A DNA stretch of 64,000 bases, taken from NCBI GenBank assembly GCA_934292725.1, contig CAKQXY010000011.1:13891-77890 (forward strand), written 5' to 3'. The stretch's first letter is position 1. The number at the start of each line of letters is the position of its first letter. Shown here one piece after another: positions 47,451 through 56,259 of this stretch. The notes beneath the pieces were generated by a model, which worked only from the letters and a program-made list of their open reading frames with translations, made no database searches and was not told where the DNA came from. The stretch is from an uncultured Lachnospiraceae bacterium (GTDB taxonomy: Bacteria > Bacillota > Clostridia > Lachnospirales > Lachnospiraceae). A program made the position numbers and the translations under genes.

Positions 47451-50400
47451 ATGAAGATTGAAAAGATGTTTTTAAAGGACATTGATCGTCCTATTTCTGG
47501 CGTTATCAAGGTTGGACATATAGAGAATGAAGATAAAAAAACAGAACTGGATGAGTACGTTGTAACACGAGAACTGACGAAGCATTTCCGTGAGTTCTTT
47601 GATAATTACACGGCGAGCATAGATACGTCGACGGATAATATTGGAGTTTGGATTTCCGGTTTCTTTGGAAGTGGTAAATCTCATTTCTTAAAGATATTAT
47701 CTTATGTTCTTGACGATACGCTTGTTGATGGAAAACATGCAAATGAATACTTCAAGAATAAAGACAATATTCAAGTGGATCCGACTATCTATGCCAACAT
47801 GGAGCGTGCTTCTCATACACCAACGCAGGCGATTCTGTTTAATGTGGATTCTAAGAGTACATCTACCGCAAAGTCTGACAGTAATGCAATCGTTACTGTT
47901 TTTAATCGTGTATTTAATGAGAAGCTTGGTTATGACGGAGCGAATCCGGCACTTGCTGATCTTGAGAGACAATTGGATGAAGAGGGAAAGTATGAGCTGT
48001 TCCAGGATACATTTCGCCGCTTACATGGACAGGAGTGGAAAGAAGTAAGAAATAAGTTCCGTGTCATTCGGGGACGAGTAGAGAAGACTCTTGTTGAGAT
48101 GGGATACATGGATGAGGAGAATGCAAAACTTTGGGTAAAGGAGTCTACGACTCAGAATTATCAGATTGCTATCGAAGATTTTGCTGAGCGTGTTCATCAG
48201 TACATTGAAAGATCTGGCAAGAGAGTTGTTTTCTTGGTGGATGAAATCGGTCAGTTTATTAGTACCGATTCTAAATTGATGCTGAACTTACAGACTATGA
48301 CAGAAGAACTTGGTGTCCGTTGCCATGGTAAAGCATGGATTATCGTAACTGCACAGGAAGATATTGATTCCATGACAGCCAATATGGATGTCACAGCAGA
48401 AAGCAAGAATGACTTCTCTAAGATTCAGGGACGTTTTAAGACAAGATTGTCACTGACTTCCGTCAATGCGGATGAAGTTATTCGTGAAAGAATTTTAAAG
48501 AAAAATGAAGCGGGAACCATGACCTTGAAGGCATTGTATGACTCAGAGGAAACAGTCATTTTGAATGCAGTAGACTTCAAAGATAATGGACGTGAGATGA
48601 AGAAGTACAAGAGTGCAGATGAGTTTGCGGAAGTATATCCGTTCTTACCGTACCAGTTCCATTTGCTTGCAGATATTTTAAATGCAATCCGCTTAAATAG
48701 CTCTTCGGGACGTCATCAGTCAGAGGGGGAGCGTTCTATGCTTGGAGCGTTCCAGCAGGCTGCAAAAGCTGTGATGTACAAGGAGGAAGGTACGATTGTT
48801 CCGCTGTATCGTTTTTTTGATGATCTTGTGGAATTTATCGACCACACACATGCGATTGTAATTCTTCGTGCGCAGGAGAATGAAAGAATTAACCCAAACA
48901 AAGAGGAGGACTGTTTCCCGGTCAATGTATTGAAAGTGTTGTTCCTTCTTAAATATGTTCAGGGAATTCCGCTTACGGAAAATAATATTGTGAACTTCAT
49001 GATGACCAATATCCATGAAGATAAGGCAGAACTTAGAAAGAAAGTATCAGAAGCATTACAGCTGCTTGTGAACAATTTGCTTGTTTCACAGATCCAGGAT
49101 ACATACGAGTTCTTGACAGACGAAGAACAGGATATTAATCGTCAGATTCGTGATCGTAATATTGCAGAGCGTGACATCATGGCTGCAATCACGAAGGTTG
49201 TATATGACAGTATCTACAATAATGCTCGTTACCGTGTTCCGAAGTTCAACGGTAGATATACCTTTGCCTTCAATCAGTTCCTAGATAACATTCCGAACAA
49301 GGGAAATCAGAACAATCAGATTGGACTTCGTATTATCACACCACGTTATACGGGAACAACTGGTGATGGAAATGTAGATGACACGACACTTTCCATGATT
49401 TCTGCAAGAAACCAGGAAGCTATCTTAAAGCTACCAGTAGATAGCAATCCATATTATAAAGAGATGCAGAATGCACTCAAGATTGAAGATTATATTCGTT
49501 CTGTTGCTGATCCTCAAAAGGGAAAATCAACGGTTATTCGTAATACCAAGATGCAGGAAGCTGGAAAGAGTAGATCAGCTGCATTAGATGCATTAAAGGA
49601 AGCAATCGGAAATGCAGCTATATTTGTAAATGGACAGCACATTACCGATATCAAGTCTCATGATTCGGTCGTGAGAATCAATGAGGCATTAGGAAGACTG
49701 GTAGATACTATTTACTACAAGCTTTCCTATATCGATTCTCCGAAGGATGATATTGCAATCAAGAATTTGTTCAAGACAGACAATCAGGCAAAACTGGAGC
49801 TTGGAGATGCAGGAGAACCAAACTCTTTAGCATTAAGAGAGGCATTTGAGTATATCAATAGAACCACTTCAATACATTCCATGATTTCAATGAAATCTTT
49901 ACTGGATCATTTTGTGCTTGATCCATACGGATATACAGAGATGGATACGAAGTGGATCATTGCTAAACTTTTCAAGGATGGAAAGATTAGTGCAACCGCA
50001 GAGAAAGAACCAATCACAATCTTTAACCGTGATGCCAATGATCTGGGAACTTATTTTACGAACCGTCGGTATGAGGATAAGCTTCTATTCAAGGCAAAAG
50101 AGATCATTGATCCTGCACAGGTTACAGATTGTCGCAAGGTAATTAAGGAATTGTTCAACCGTACTGAAACATCGGATGATGCAGACCGTGTAATGTCTAC
50201 TTTCAAGGATGCTTCCAATGGTTTGAAGAAAGAACTGGAATGGATGCTTCGTGAACAGCATAACCAACCAAAGTATCCGGGCAAGTCCATTATGGAAGAA
50301 GTAAAGAGTTCTCTTGCACAGTTTGAGTCTATCACTGACGAGACAACTTTCTTCCGCACAATTTCAAGACAGAAAGCGGATTTGATGGAGCTGGCAGAAG

Positions 50401-51095
50401 ATCTGGCACCTGTTCGCACTTTCTACAACAGTGATACGCAGAAGAAGATCTTTGATGATTATGGACTTCGTGCACTTAGGTTCTATGATTCCAGTAAAGA
50501 GCATATTACGGATGCGACATTAACAAGGATTGTTGACCAGATTAGATCCATTATTACAAATCGTTCTCCGTATGAAAGAATTAAAGATCTTCCAAATCTA
50601 TATGAGAAGTTTATTGAAAGCTATGATCAGGTGTTGGATGCAAAACTGGAACCGGTAAAGCAGGTTATTGAGCAGGATCAGAAGATTGTTTTGGATGCGC
50701 TGGAAGGTAAGGAATATCAGAGCAAGTACGAAGTACGTGTAAAGAGAGAATTCCATGAACTTTCAGAGCGTGCAACAAATGAGCCAAACATCTCCGACAT
50801 GCTTGGATTCAAGGACAAAGCAGATAGCTTATGCAAGAAATACTTGGATGAATTTGCAAGTATTCCTGAACCGCAGCAAACTCCTTCTAGTATTGATACA
50901 AATGGTGGCGAGGATGTTGTTCCAGTGACTCCACCGTTGAAAAAGCCAAAGGTTAAGAATGTTATGGCACGCAATATCGTTGCGGATACTTGGTATATCA
51001 AGAATGCGACGGATATTGATAACTACCTGAATAATTTAAGAAAACAGATTGAAGCAGAGCTTGCTGACAGTGATGAAGTAAGACTACATCTGTAA
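47451..51095 (+). CDS. brxC: BREX P-loop ATPase BrxC
   Basis: This is the 1214-residue BrxC (PglY-like) ATPase, the large energy-using component of BREX. Walker A is in WISGFFGSGKSHFLKIL near residues 66-82 and Walker B in VVFLVDEIGQF near 257-267. Further AAA-type elements follow (IVTAQEDIDSM, GRFKTRLSLTS). The C-terminal half is helical and charged. The start follows GGAGG. Length and place between brxB and pglX are typical of type 1. Confidence 0.95.
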   Translation: MKIEKMFLKDIDRPISGVIKVGHIENEDKKTELDEYVVTRELTKHFREFFDNYTASIDTSTDNIGVWISGFFGSGKSHFLKILSYVLDDTLVDGKHANEYFKNKDNIQVDPTIYANMERASHTPTQAILFNVDSKSTSTAKSDSNAIVTVFNRVFNEKLGYDGANPALADLERQLDEEGKYELFQDTFRRLHGQEWKEVRNKFRVIRGRVEKTLVEMGYMDEENAKLWVKESTTQNYQIAIEDFAERVHQYIERSGKRVVFLVDEIGQFISTDSKLMLNLQTMTEELGVRCHGKAWIIVTAQEDIDSMTANMDVTAESKNDFSKIQGRFKTRLSLTSVNADEVIRERILKKNEAGTMTLKALYDSEETVILNAVDFKDNGREMKKYKSADEFAEVYPFLPYQFHLLADILNAIRLNSSSGRHQSEGERSMLGAFQQAAKAVMYKEEGTIVPLYRFFDDLVEFIDHTHAIVILRAQENERINPNKEEDCFPVNVLKVLFLLKYVQGIPLTENNIVNFMMTNIHEDKAELRKKVSEALQLLVNNLLVSQIQDTYEFLTDEEQDINRQIRDRNIAERDIMAAITKVVYDSIYNNARYRVPKFNGRYTFAFNQFLDNIPNKGNQNNQIGLRIITPRYTGTTGDGNVDDTTLSMISARNQEAILKLPVDSNPYYKEMQNALKIEDYIRSVADPQKGKSTVIRNTKMQEAGKSRSAALDALKEAIGNAAIFVNGQHITDIKSHDSVVRINEALGRLVDTIYYKLSYIDSPKDDIAIKNLFKTDNQAKLELGDAGEPNSLALREAFEYINRTTSIHSMISMKSLLDHFVLDPYGYTEMDTKWIIAKLFKDGKISATAEKEPITIFNRDANDLGTYFTNRRYEDKLLFKAKEIIDPAQVTDCRKVIKELFNRTETSDDADRVMSTFKDASNGLKKELEWMLREQHNQPKYPGKSIMEEVKSSLAQFESITDETTFFRTISRQKADLMELAEDLAPVRTFYNSDTQKKIFDDYGLRALRFYDSSKEHITDATLTRIVDQIRSIITNRSPYERIKDLPNLYEKFIESYDQVLDAKLEPVKQVIEQDQKIVLDALEGKEYQSKYEVRVKREFHELSERATNEPNISDMLGFKDKADSLCKKYLDEFASIPEPQQTPSSIDTNGGEDVVPVTPPLKKPKVKNVMARNIVADTWYIKNATDIDNYLNNLRKQIEAELADSDEVRLHL

Positions 51096-51115
51096 GAAAA
51101 GATAAGGAGCTGGAA

Positions 51116-54100
51116 ATGGATAAGACAGCAATCAAGAATTTTGCTATATGGGCAAGAAATAAATTAAAGAGTGATATCAAGGTAAGAGCTGGTTTTATGG
51201 GCATTACTGAAAGTGGCATTGCGTCCCCACTTCCGGCATCAACATCAGACATCCAGTATTTTGATGTAGCGTCCAGCGAACCTGTAAAGCTGCAGGGAAG
51301 AGAAATTGAGATGCGAAGGCGTATTGTGTCTAAACTGGAACAGCACGCCAAAGAATCAGGATATCAGATCGCCTATGATAGCCTGATTGAAAATACGGCA
51401 TCCGAATGGTTCAATCGTCTGATTGCAATCCGTTACATGGAAGTGAATGACTACTTCTCTGACGGCCTTAGAATGCTTTCCTCTGTACAGGAAGGAAAAC
51501 AGGATCCGGATATCGTAAGCAGACCGTTTGGCTCTGACTTGGAATTCACAGAAAAGGAAAGCGCACAGATCAATGATTGGATGGACCATAACAAGGCAGA
51601 TAATCTGTTTAGATTCCTGCTTTTAAAGCGCTGCAATCAGTTGGCGGAGGCCCTTCCTGGACTCTTTGAAGAAGCAGGGGATGCATCAGAATTCTTCCTT
51701 CGCCTGGGATTTGTAGAGAAGGATGGGTTTGTATATAAGCTTGTTCATGATATTGAAGAAGAGGACTGGAAAGATCAGGTACAGATCATCGGATGGATGT
51801 ACCAGTACTATATTGCTGAAAAGCATAATCAGGTAGTCAATATCAATAAAGGAACTGTCAAAAAAGAAGACATTCCAGCAGCAACACAGCTGTTTACAAC
51901 AGACTGGGTTGTTCGTTACATGGTGGATAACTCTTTGGGACGCTATTGGATCGAACGCCATCCAGAGAGTAATCTTGCAGACAAACTTGAGTTTTTTGTA
52001 AAGCCGAAGAATGGAGATATTACATACATTGATGAAGATGTTACACCAGAAGAAATGACGTTCTTGGACGACTGTATGGGAAGCGGTCATATTCTTGTGT
52101 ATGCATTTGATGTGCTCATGGAGATTTATCGCGAACGGGGATACTCTGACCGTGAAGCAGCAAGATCTATTGTAGAGAACAACTTATATGGTCTTGATAT
52201 TGATGATCGATGCACACAGCTTGCCTATTTTGCAGTCATGATGAAGGCGAGAAGCTATGATGGAAGATTCCTTACGCGTGGAATTGAACCAAACGTGCTT
52301 GCAATTCAGGAAAGCAACGGAATTGATACTTTTATGAACGAAAAAATTAATCCAGATAAGGAAATGAATAAGATCGGACAGTATCTGATTCATACATTTA
52401 AGGATGCAAAGGAATTAGGTTCTTTAGTTTCAGTAGAGGAAAAAGATTACGATGGATTCCTAAATTATCTCGATGATTGTATGAATAATGCGGAATATGA
52501 TATTGATGTTTATCAGTGGCGGATGGATGTGCTACCTGAGGTTTGCGCACTGGCGAAGCAGGCAAAGGTTCTTTCAAAAAAGTATGTATCAGTTACTACC
52601 AATCCGCCTTATCTCAATAAGATGGAAGGTAAGCTGAAGAAATTCGTACAGGATAATTACAAGGACTATTCTGGTGATTTGTTCAGCGTATTTATGTATC
52701 GCAATTTTGAACTTTGTAGAAAAGATGGATACATGGGCTATATGACTCCATTTGTGTGGATGTTCATTAAGACCTATGAGAAGCTTAGAAAACATATTAT
52801 TGATAATAAACACATAAACACGCTAATTCAGATGGAATATTCTGCATTTGAGGAAGCAACAGTTCCTATTTGCTCTTTTGTTTTAAAAAATCAAAAGGAT
52901 AGGCAGTTTTCATTGTGTTTTAGATTATCTAAATTTAAAGGTGGAATGGGCATTCAAAAAATTAAAGTACAAGAAGCAATCGCTAGTAGTCAGTGTGATT
53001 ACTTCTATGAATCACATCAAAATGAATATTTAAAAATTCCAGGAATGCCAATTGTCTACTGGGGAAGCGATAATGCAATATCTGCATTTGAAAGAGGAAA
53101 GATATTATCGTTACGTGCTGATTTAAAACAAGGACTAAAGACGGGCGATAATGGCAGATTTGTACGAAATTGGCATGAAGTTAAAAAGAATAGCTTTGTT
53201 ATTTTTGGTGGAGAAAAATGGTTTCCATACAATAAAGGCGGTGCATATAGACAATGGTATGGAAATAATGATTCGATTGTTAATTGGGAAAATGATGGTG
53301 AGGAAATAAAAAATTTTAGAGATGACAGGGGAAAATTGCGTTCAAGACCACAGAATTTAACGTTTATGAAAAAAGAAGGTTTAACCTATACAGATATAAG
53401 TTCGACATATTTTGGAATTAGATGGAGTCCGAAGGGATTTTTGTTTGATGCTACTGGTTCAATGATTTTTTTTCAAAATAATCAGGATTTAAAGTATGGA
53501 TTAGGCTTTTTAGCAAGCTGTGTCGCAACTAATTATACAGAATATTTTAGTCCAACATTACATTTCGAAGTTGGAGAGGTATCAAGACTTCCGTTTTTGG
53601 ATAGTGAAAAATATAAAAATAGCGTAATAGAAAATGTGAATCAAAATATTGAAATTGCGAAACATGATTGGGATGCATATGAAACCTCTTGGGATTTTAT
53701 TAGACATCCATTAATTTCTGTAATAGCTGGGAATAGTATGCTATTTGATGATGTAAGTAATATTGATCTTGCAGAATGCTATATGCTTTGGAAGCAGGAA
53801 AATGAGGAACGCTTTATTCAACTAAAATCAAATGAAGAAGAACTGAATCGCATTTTTATTGATATATATGGTCTTCAGGACGAACTGACATCTGTTGTAG
53901 AAGAGAAGGATATTACAGTTCACCGTATCTACGACACTAAAAACGATGTCCCGGAGTCAATGCAGGGAAGCCCTTATGTAAGAACTATGAGAGATGAGAT
54001 TACTTCACTTTTGTCCTATATCGTTGGCTGCATGTTTGGCCGCTATTCTCTTAGTACAGAAGGTCTTGCATATGCCGGTGGAGAATGGGATGAAACAAAG

Positions 54101-54724
54101 TATTCAAATTTCTTGCCGGATGAAGATAATGTCATTCCAATTACCGATCATAAGTACATGGATGATGATATTGTGGAACGTCTTTGTGAGTTTTTAAAGA
54201 TTGTATATGGCGAGAAATCGTTGGAAACTAACCTTGATTTTATTGCTAATGCACTTGGAGGCAAGGGAGCGACAAGCAGAGAAGTTATCCGTAATTATTT
54301 CTTGAATGATTTCTTCAAGGATCATTGCAAGACCTATCAGAAGCGTCCGATTTATTGGCTTTTTGATAGTGGAAAGCAGAATGGCTTTAAGGCTCTTGTT
54401 TATATGCATCGCTGGGATAAGAACTCCATCGGTCGTGTACTGGTATATCTTCATAAGATTCAGGAAAAATATGAAATAGAAGTACGTGCCATTGATGCAA
54501 TGCTTGAGCATATGACGGATAAACGGCAGCAGGCAGTGGAAGAACAGAGAAGAGATCATCTGTTGAAGCAGATTGCTGAGATTAAAGAATACGACGAAAG
54601 TCTGGATCATATGACAAATGAACATATTGATATTGATCTGGATGATGGAGTCAAAGTGAATTATGAGAAGGTGCAGACAGACCGTAATGGAACTCAGTTT
54701 AAGATCTTAGCACCAATCAAATAA
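51116..54724 (+). CDS. pglX: BREX adenine-specific DNA methyltransferase PglX
   Basis: This is a 1202-residue methyltransferase that modifies one strand of an asymmetric host site so BREX recognises self DNA. SAM motif I is FLDDCMGSGHILVYAFDVL near residue 315 and catalytic motif IV is TNPPYLNK near 495, of the N6-adenine type. The region about residues 560-920 is the presumed target-recognition part. Its DNA (about 52800-53900) is clearly richer in A+T than the flanks. The gene is intact, with no frameshift or homopolymer of phase-variable length noticed. Confidence 0.95.
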   Translation: MDKTAIKNFAIWARNKLKSDIKVRAGFMGITESGIASPLPASTSDIQYFDVASSEPVKLQGREIEMRRRIVSKLEQHAKESGYQIAYDSLIENTASEWFNRLIAIRYMEVNDYFSDGLRMLSSVQEGKQDPDIVSRPFGSDLEFTEKESAQINDWMDHNKADNLFRFLLLKRCNQLAEALPGLFEEAGDASEFFLRLGFVEKDGFVYKLVHDIEEEDWKDQVQIIGWMYQYYIAEKHNQVVNINKGTVKKEDIPAATQLFTTDWVVRYMVDNSLGRYWIERHPESNLADKLEFFVKPKNGDITYIDEDVTPEEMTFLDDCMGSGHILVYAFDVLMEIYRERGYSDREAARSIVENNLYGLDIDDRCTQLAYFAVMMKARSYDGRFLTRGIEPNVLAIQESNGIDTFMNEKINPDKEMNKIGQYLIHTFKDAKELGSLVSVEEKDYDGFLNYLDDCMNNAEYDIDVYQWRMDVLPEVCALAKQAKVLSKKYVSVTTNPPYLNKMEGKLKKFVQDNYKDYSGDLFSVFMYRNFELCRKDGYMGYMTPFVWMFIKTYEKLRKHIIDNKHINTLIQMEYSAFEEATVPICSFVLKNQKDRQFSLCFRLSKFKGGMGIQKIKVQEAIASSQCDYFYESHQNEYLKIPGMPIVYWGSDNAISAFERGKILSLRADLKQGLKTGDNGRFVRNWHEVKKNSFVIFGGEKWFPYNKGGAYRQWYGNNDSIVNWENDGEEIKNFRDDRGKLRSRPQNLTFMKKEGLTYTDISSTYFGIRWSPKGFLFDATGSMIFFQNNQDLKYGLGFLASCVATNYTEYFSPTLHFEVGEVSRLPFLDSEKYKNSVIENVNQNIEIAKHDWDAYETSWDFIRHPLISVIAGNSMLFDDVSNIDLAECYMLWKQENEERFIQLKSNEEELNRIFIDIYGLQDELTSVVEEKDITVHRIYDTKNDVPESMQGSPYVRTMRDEITSLLSYIVGCMFGRYSLSTEGLAYAGGEWDETKYSNFLPDEDNVIPITDHKYMDDDIVERLCEFLKIVYGEKSLETNLDFIANALGGKGATSREVIRNYFLNDFFKDHCKTYQKRPIYWLFDSGKQNGFKALVYMHRWDKNSIGRVLVYLHKIQEKYEIEVRAIDAMLEHMTDKRQQAVEEQRRDHLLKQIAEIKEYDESLDHMTNEHIDIDLDDGVKVNYEKVQTDRNGTQFKILAPIK

Positions 54725-54731
54725 AAACTCT

Positions 54732-54769
54732 TTAACGGCTCGGTTTGTGAACCATTAAAGAGCCGTTAA
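54732..54769 (+). promoter_or_regulatory. Hairpin between pglX and the AlbA-type gene
   Basis: TTAACGGCTC (54732-54741) pairs with GAGCCGTTAA (54760-54769), with an inner GGTT/AACC hairpin and a six-base bulge ATTAAA. No T tract follows, so it is not a standard terminator. The right half, GAACCATTAAA plus GAGCCGTTAA, recurs as two separate blocks inside the downstream gene. Confidence 0.7.
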
Positions 54770-54789
54770 GCAGTAGAAAGGAGAAGACT

Positions 54790-56259
54790 ATGGATTTAAA
54801 AACATTACATTCTATTCTTGAAATTGGAGAGACCATAGCTGTTGAGTTTAAGCGATGTGGTAATGGTATCGAAAGTGATGTCTACGAGTCTGTTTGTTCA
54901 TTTTTGAATCGTTTTGGTGGAGATTTATTCCTTGGAGTTCTGAATGATGGATGGGTCTGTGGACTGCCAGAGAAAGCCGCACCGGATATGATTAAGAATT
55001 TTATCAAGCAGATCAGTAATCCGTTAGTCTTTTCTCCGACAATCTACTTGGCACCGGAAATCGTGAAAACAGAGGATGGAAAGACCATCATTCACGTACA
55101 TGTACCGCCAAGTGCAGAGGTTCACAGTTATAAGAAGGTAATCTATGATCGTGTGGATGATGCAGATGTGAAGGTAACTGCAACTGCACAAATTGCACAG
55201 ATGTATATTCGTAAGCAGAATATTTTTACTGAGAAGAAGATCTATCCGTATGTCACAATGGATGATTTGAGAATGGATCTCTTACCAAGAGTGCGACAGA
55301 TGGCAGTGAATAATGCAGGAGGCACGCATCCATGGCAGGAGATGTCCGATCAGGATCTTCTCAAAAGTGCAGGTCTGTACGGCGCAGATCGTGCTACCGG
55401 CGAAACAGGAATCAATCTTGCGGGAATTATGTTATTGGGAAAAGATACGACAATATTAGATGTCTGCCCGGCATATCTGACAGATGCACTGCTTCGTAAG
55501 GTGAATATAGATCGTTACGATGACAGAGAGGTGGTACAGACCAATCTGATAGAAAGCTATGATCGATTGATGGAGTTTGCAAAGAAGCATCTCTTGGATA
55601 AGTTCTTCCTAGAGGATGTCAACCGTGTTAGTCTTCGGAATATCATTGCAAGAGAGATGATTAGTAACACCCTCATGCATCGAGAATACACAAGTTCCTA
55701 CATGGCAAAGTTTGTCATCGAAAAGGATCAGATGTATGTGGAGAACGCTAATAGAGCGACAGGAGACTGGTTTATCACACCGGATAATCTAGAGCCGAAT
55801 CCGAAAAATCCGATTATTGCAAAGTTTTTCCGAACGATTGGGTTGGCAGATAATCTTGGCTCAGGTACAAGAAAGCTGTTTAAATACAGCAAATGTTATT
55901 CTGGAAAAGATCCGGAATTCAAGGAAGGCGATGTGTTCCGGATTTGTGTACCATTAGATGATGCATATTCTTTTGACTATTCATTAGGTAATGGCTCAAA
56001 TAAAGGCTCAAATAATGAACCATTAAATGAGACGATAAACGAGCCGTTAAATGAAAATGAAAAAACAATTATTGACTTTATTCAAAAGAATCCTTCGGCA
56101 ACAAAAGAATTGGTCGCAGAAGGAACAGGTTTATCGCTTGCAAAAGTAAAGCGTTTGTTTACTTCCTTACAGAAGAAGGAAATTGTCTCCAGACAAGGAT
56201 CGAAAAAGAACGGAAAGTGGGTAGTATCAGATGGACGAACTGAATCTTCAGGAGATTGA
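54790..56259 (+). CDS. Schlafen/AlbA-type ATP-binding protein in the BREX operon
   Basis: This is a 489-residue protein of the AlbA_2 (Schlafen, AAA_4) plus HATPase_c_4 architecture. Residues 10-125 are the AlbA_2 domain (GETIAVEFKRCGNGIESD, then FGGDLFLGVLNDGWVCGL). Residues 250-390 hold a GHKL-like ATP-binding region with NTLMHREY, VENANRA and ADNLGSGTRKLFKYS. Residues 400-418 are a degenerate repeat linker (NEPLNETINEPLNE), and residues 418-485 a winged helix. Such proteins are predicted nucleic-acid-binding regulators. The start follows AAAGGAG. The last 29 bases overlap pglZ, so it is built into the BREX operon. Its role in BREX is unknown. Confidence 0.85.
   Translation: MDLKTLHSILEIGETIAVEFKRCGNGIESDVYESVCSFLNRFGGDLFLGVLNDGWVCGLPEKAAPDMIKNFIKQISNPLVFSPTIYLAPEIVKTEDGKTIIHVHVPPSAEVHSYKKVIYDRVDDADVKVTATAQIAQMYIRKQNIFTEKKIYPYVTMDDLRMDLLPRVRQMAVNNAGGTHPWQEMSDQDLLKSAGLYGADRATGETGINLAGIMLLGKDTTILDVCPAYLTDALLRKVNIDRYDDREVVQTNLIESYDRLMEFAKKHLLDKFFLEDVNRVSLRNIIAREMISNTLMHREYTSSYMAKFVIEKDQMYVENANRATGDWFITPDNLEPNPKNPIIAKFFRTIGLADNLGSGTRKLFKYSKCYSGKDPEFKEGDVFRICVPLDDAYSFDYSLGNGSNKGSNNEPLNETINEPLNENEKTIIDFIQKNPSATKELVAEGTGLSLAKVKRLFTSLQKKEIVSRQGSKKNGKWVVSDGRTESSGD

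Noticed and set aside
51116..54724. Phase variation of pglX by inverted repeats or homopolymers
   Set aside because: I saw no long homopolymer at the start of the gene, no site-specific recombinase and no partial pglX copies nearby.
54732..54769. Intrinsic terminator between pglX and the next gene
   Set aside because: The hairpin is strong but is followed by GCAGTAGAAAGG without a T tract, so it is listed as a regulatory hairpin instead.
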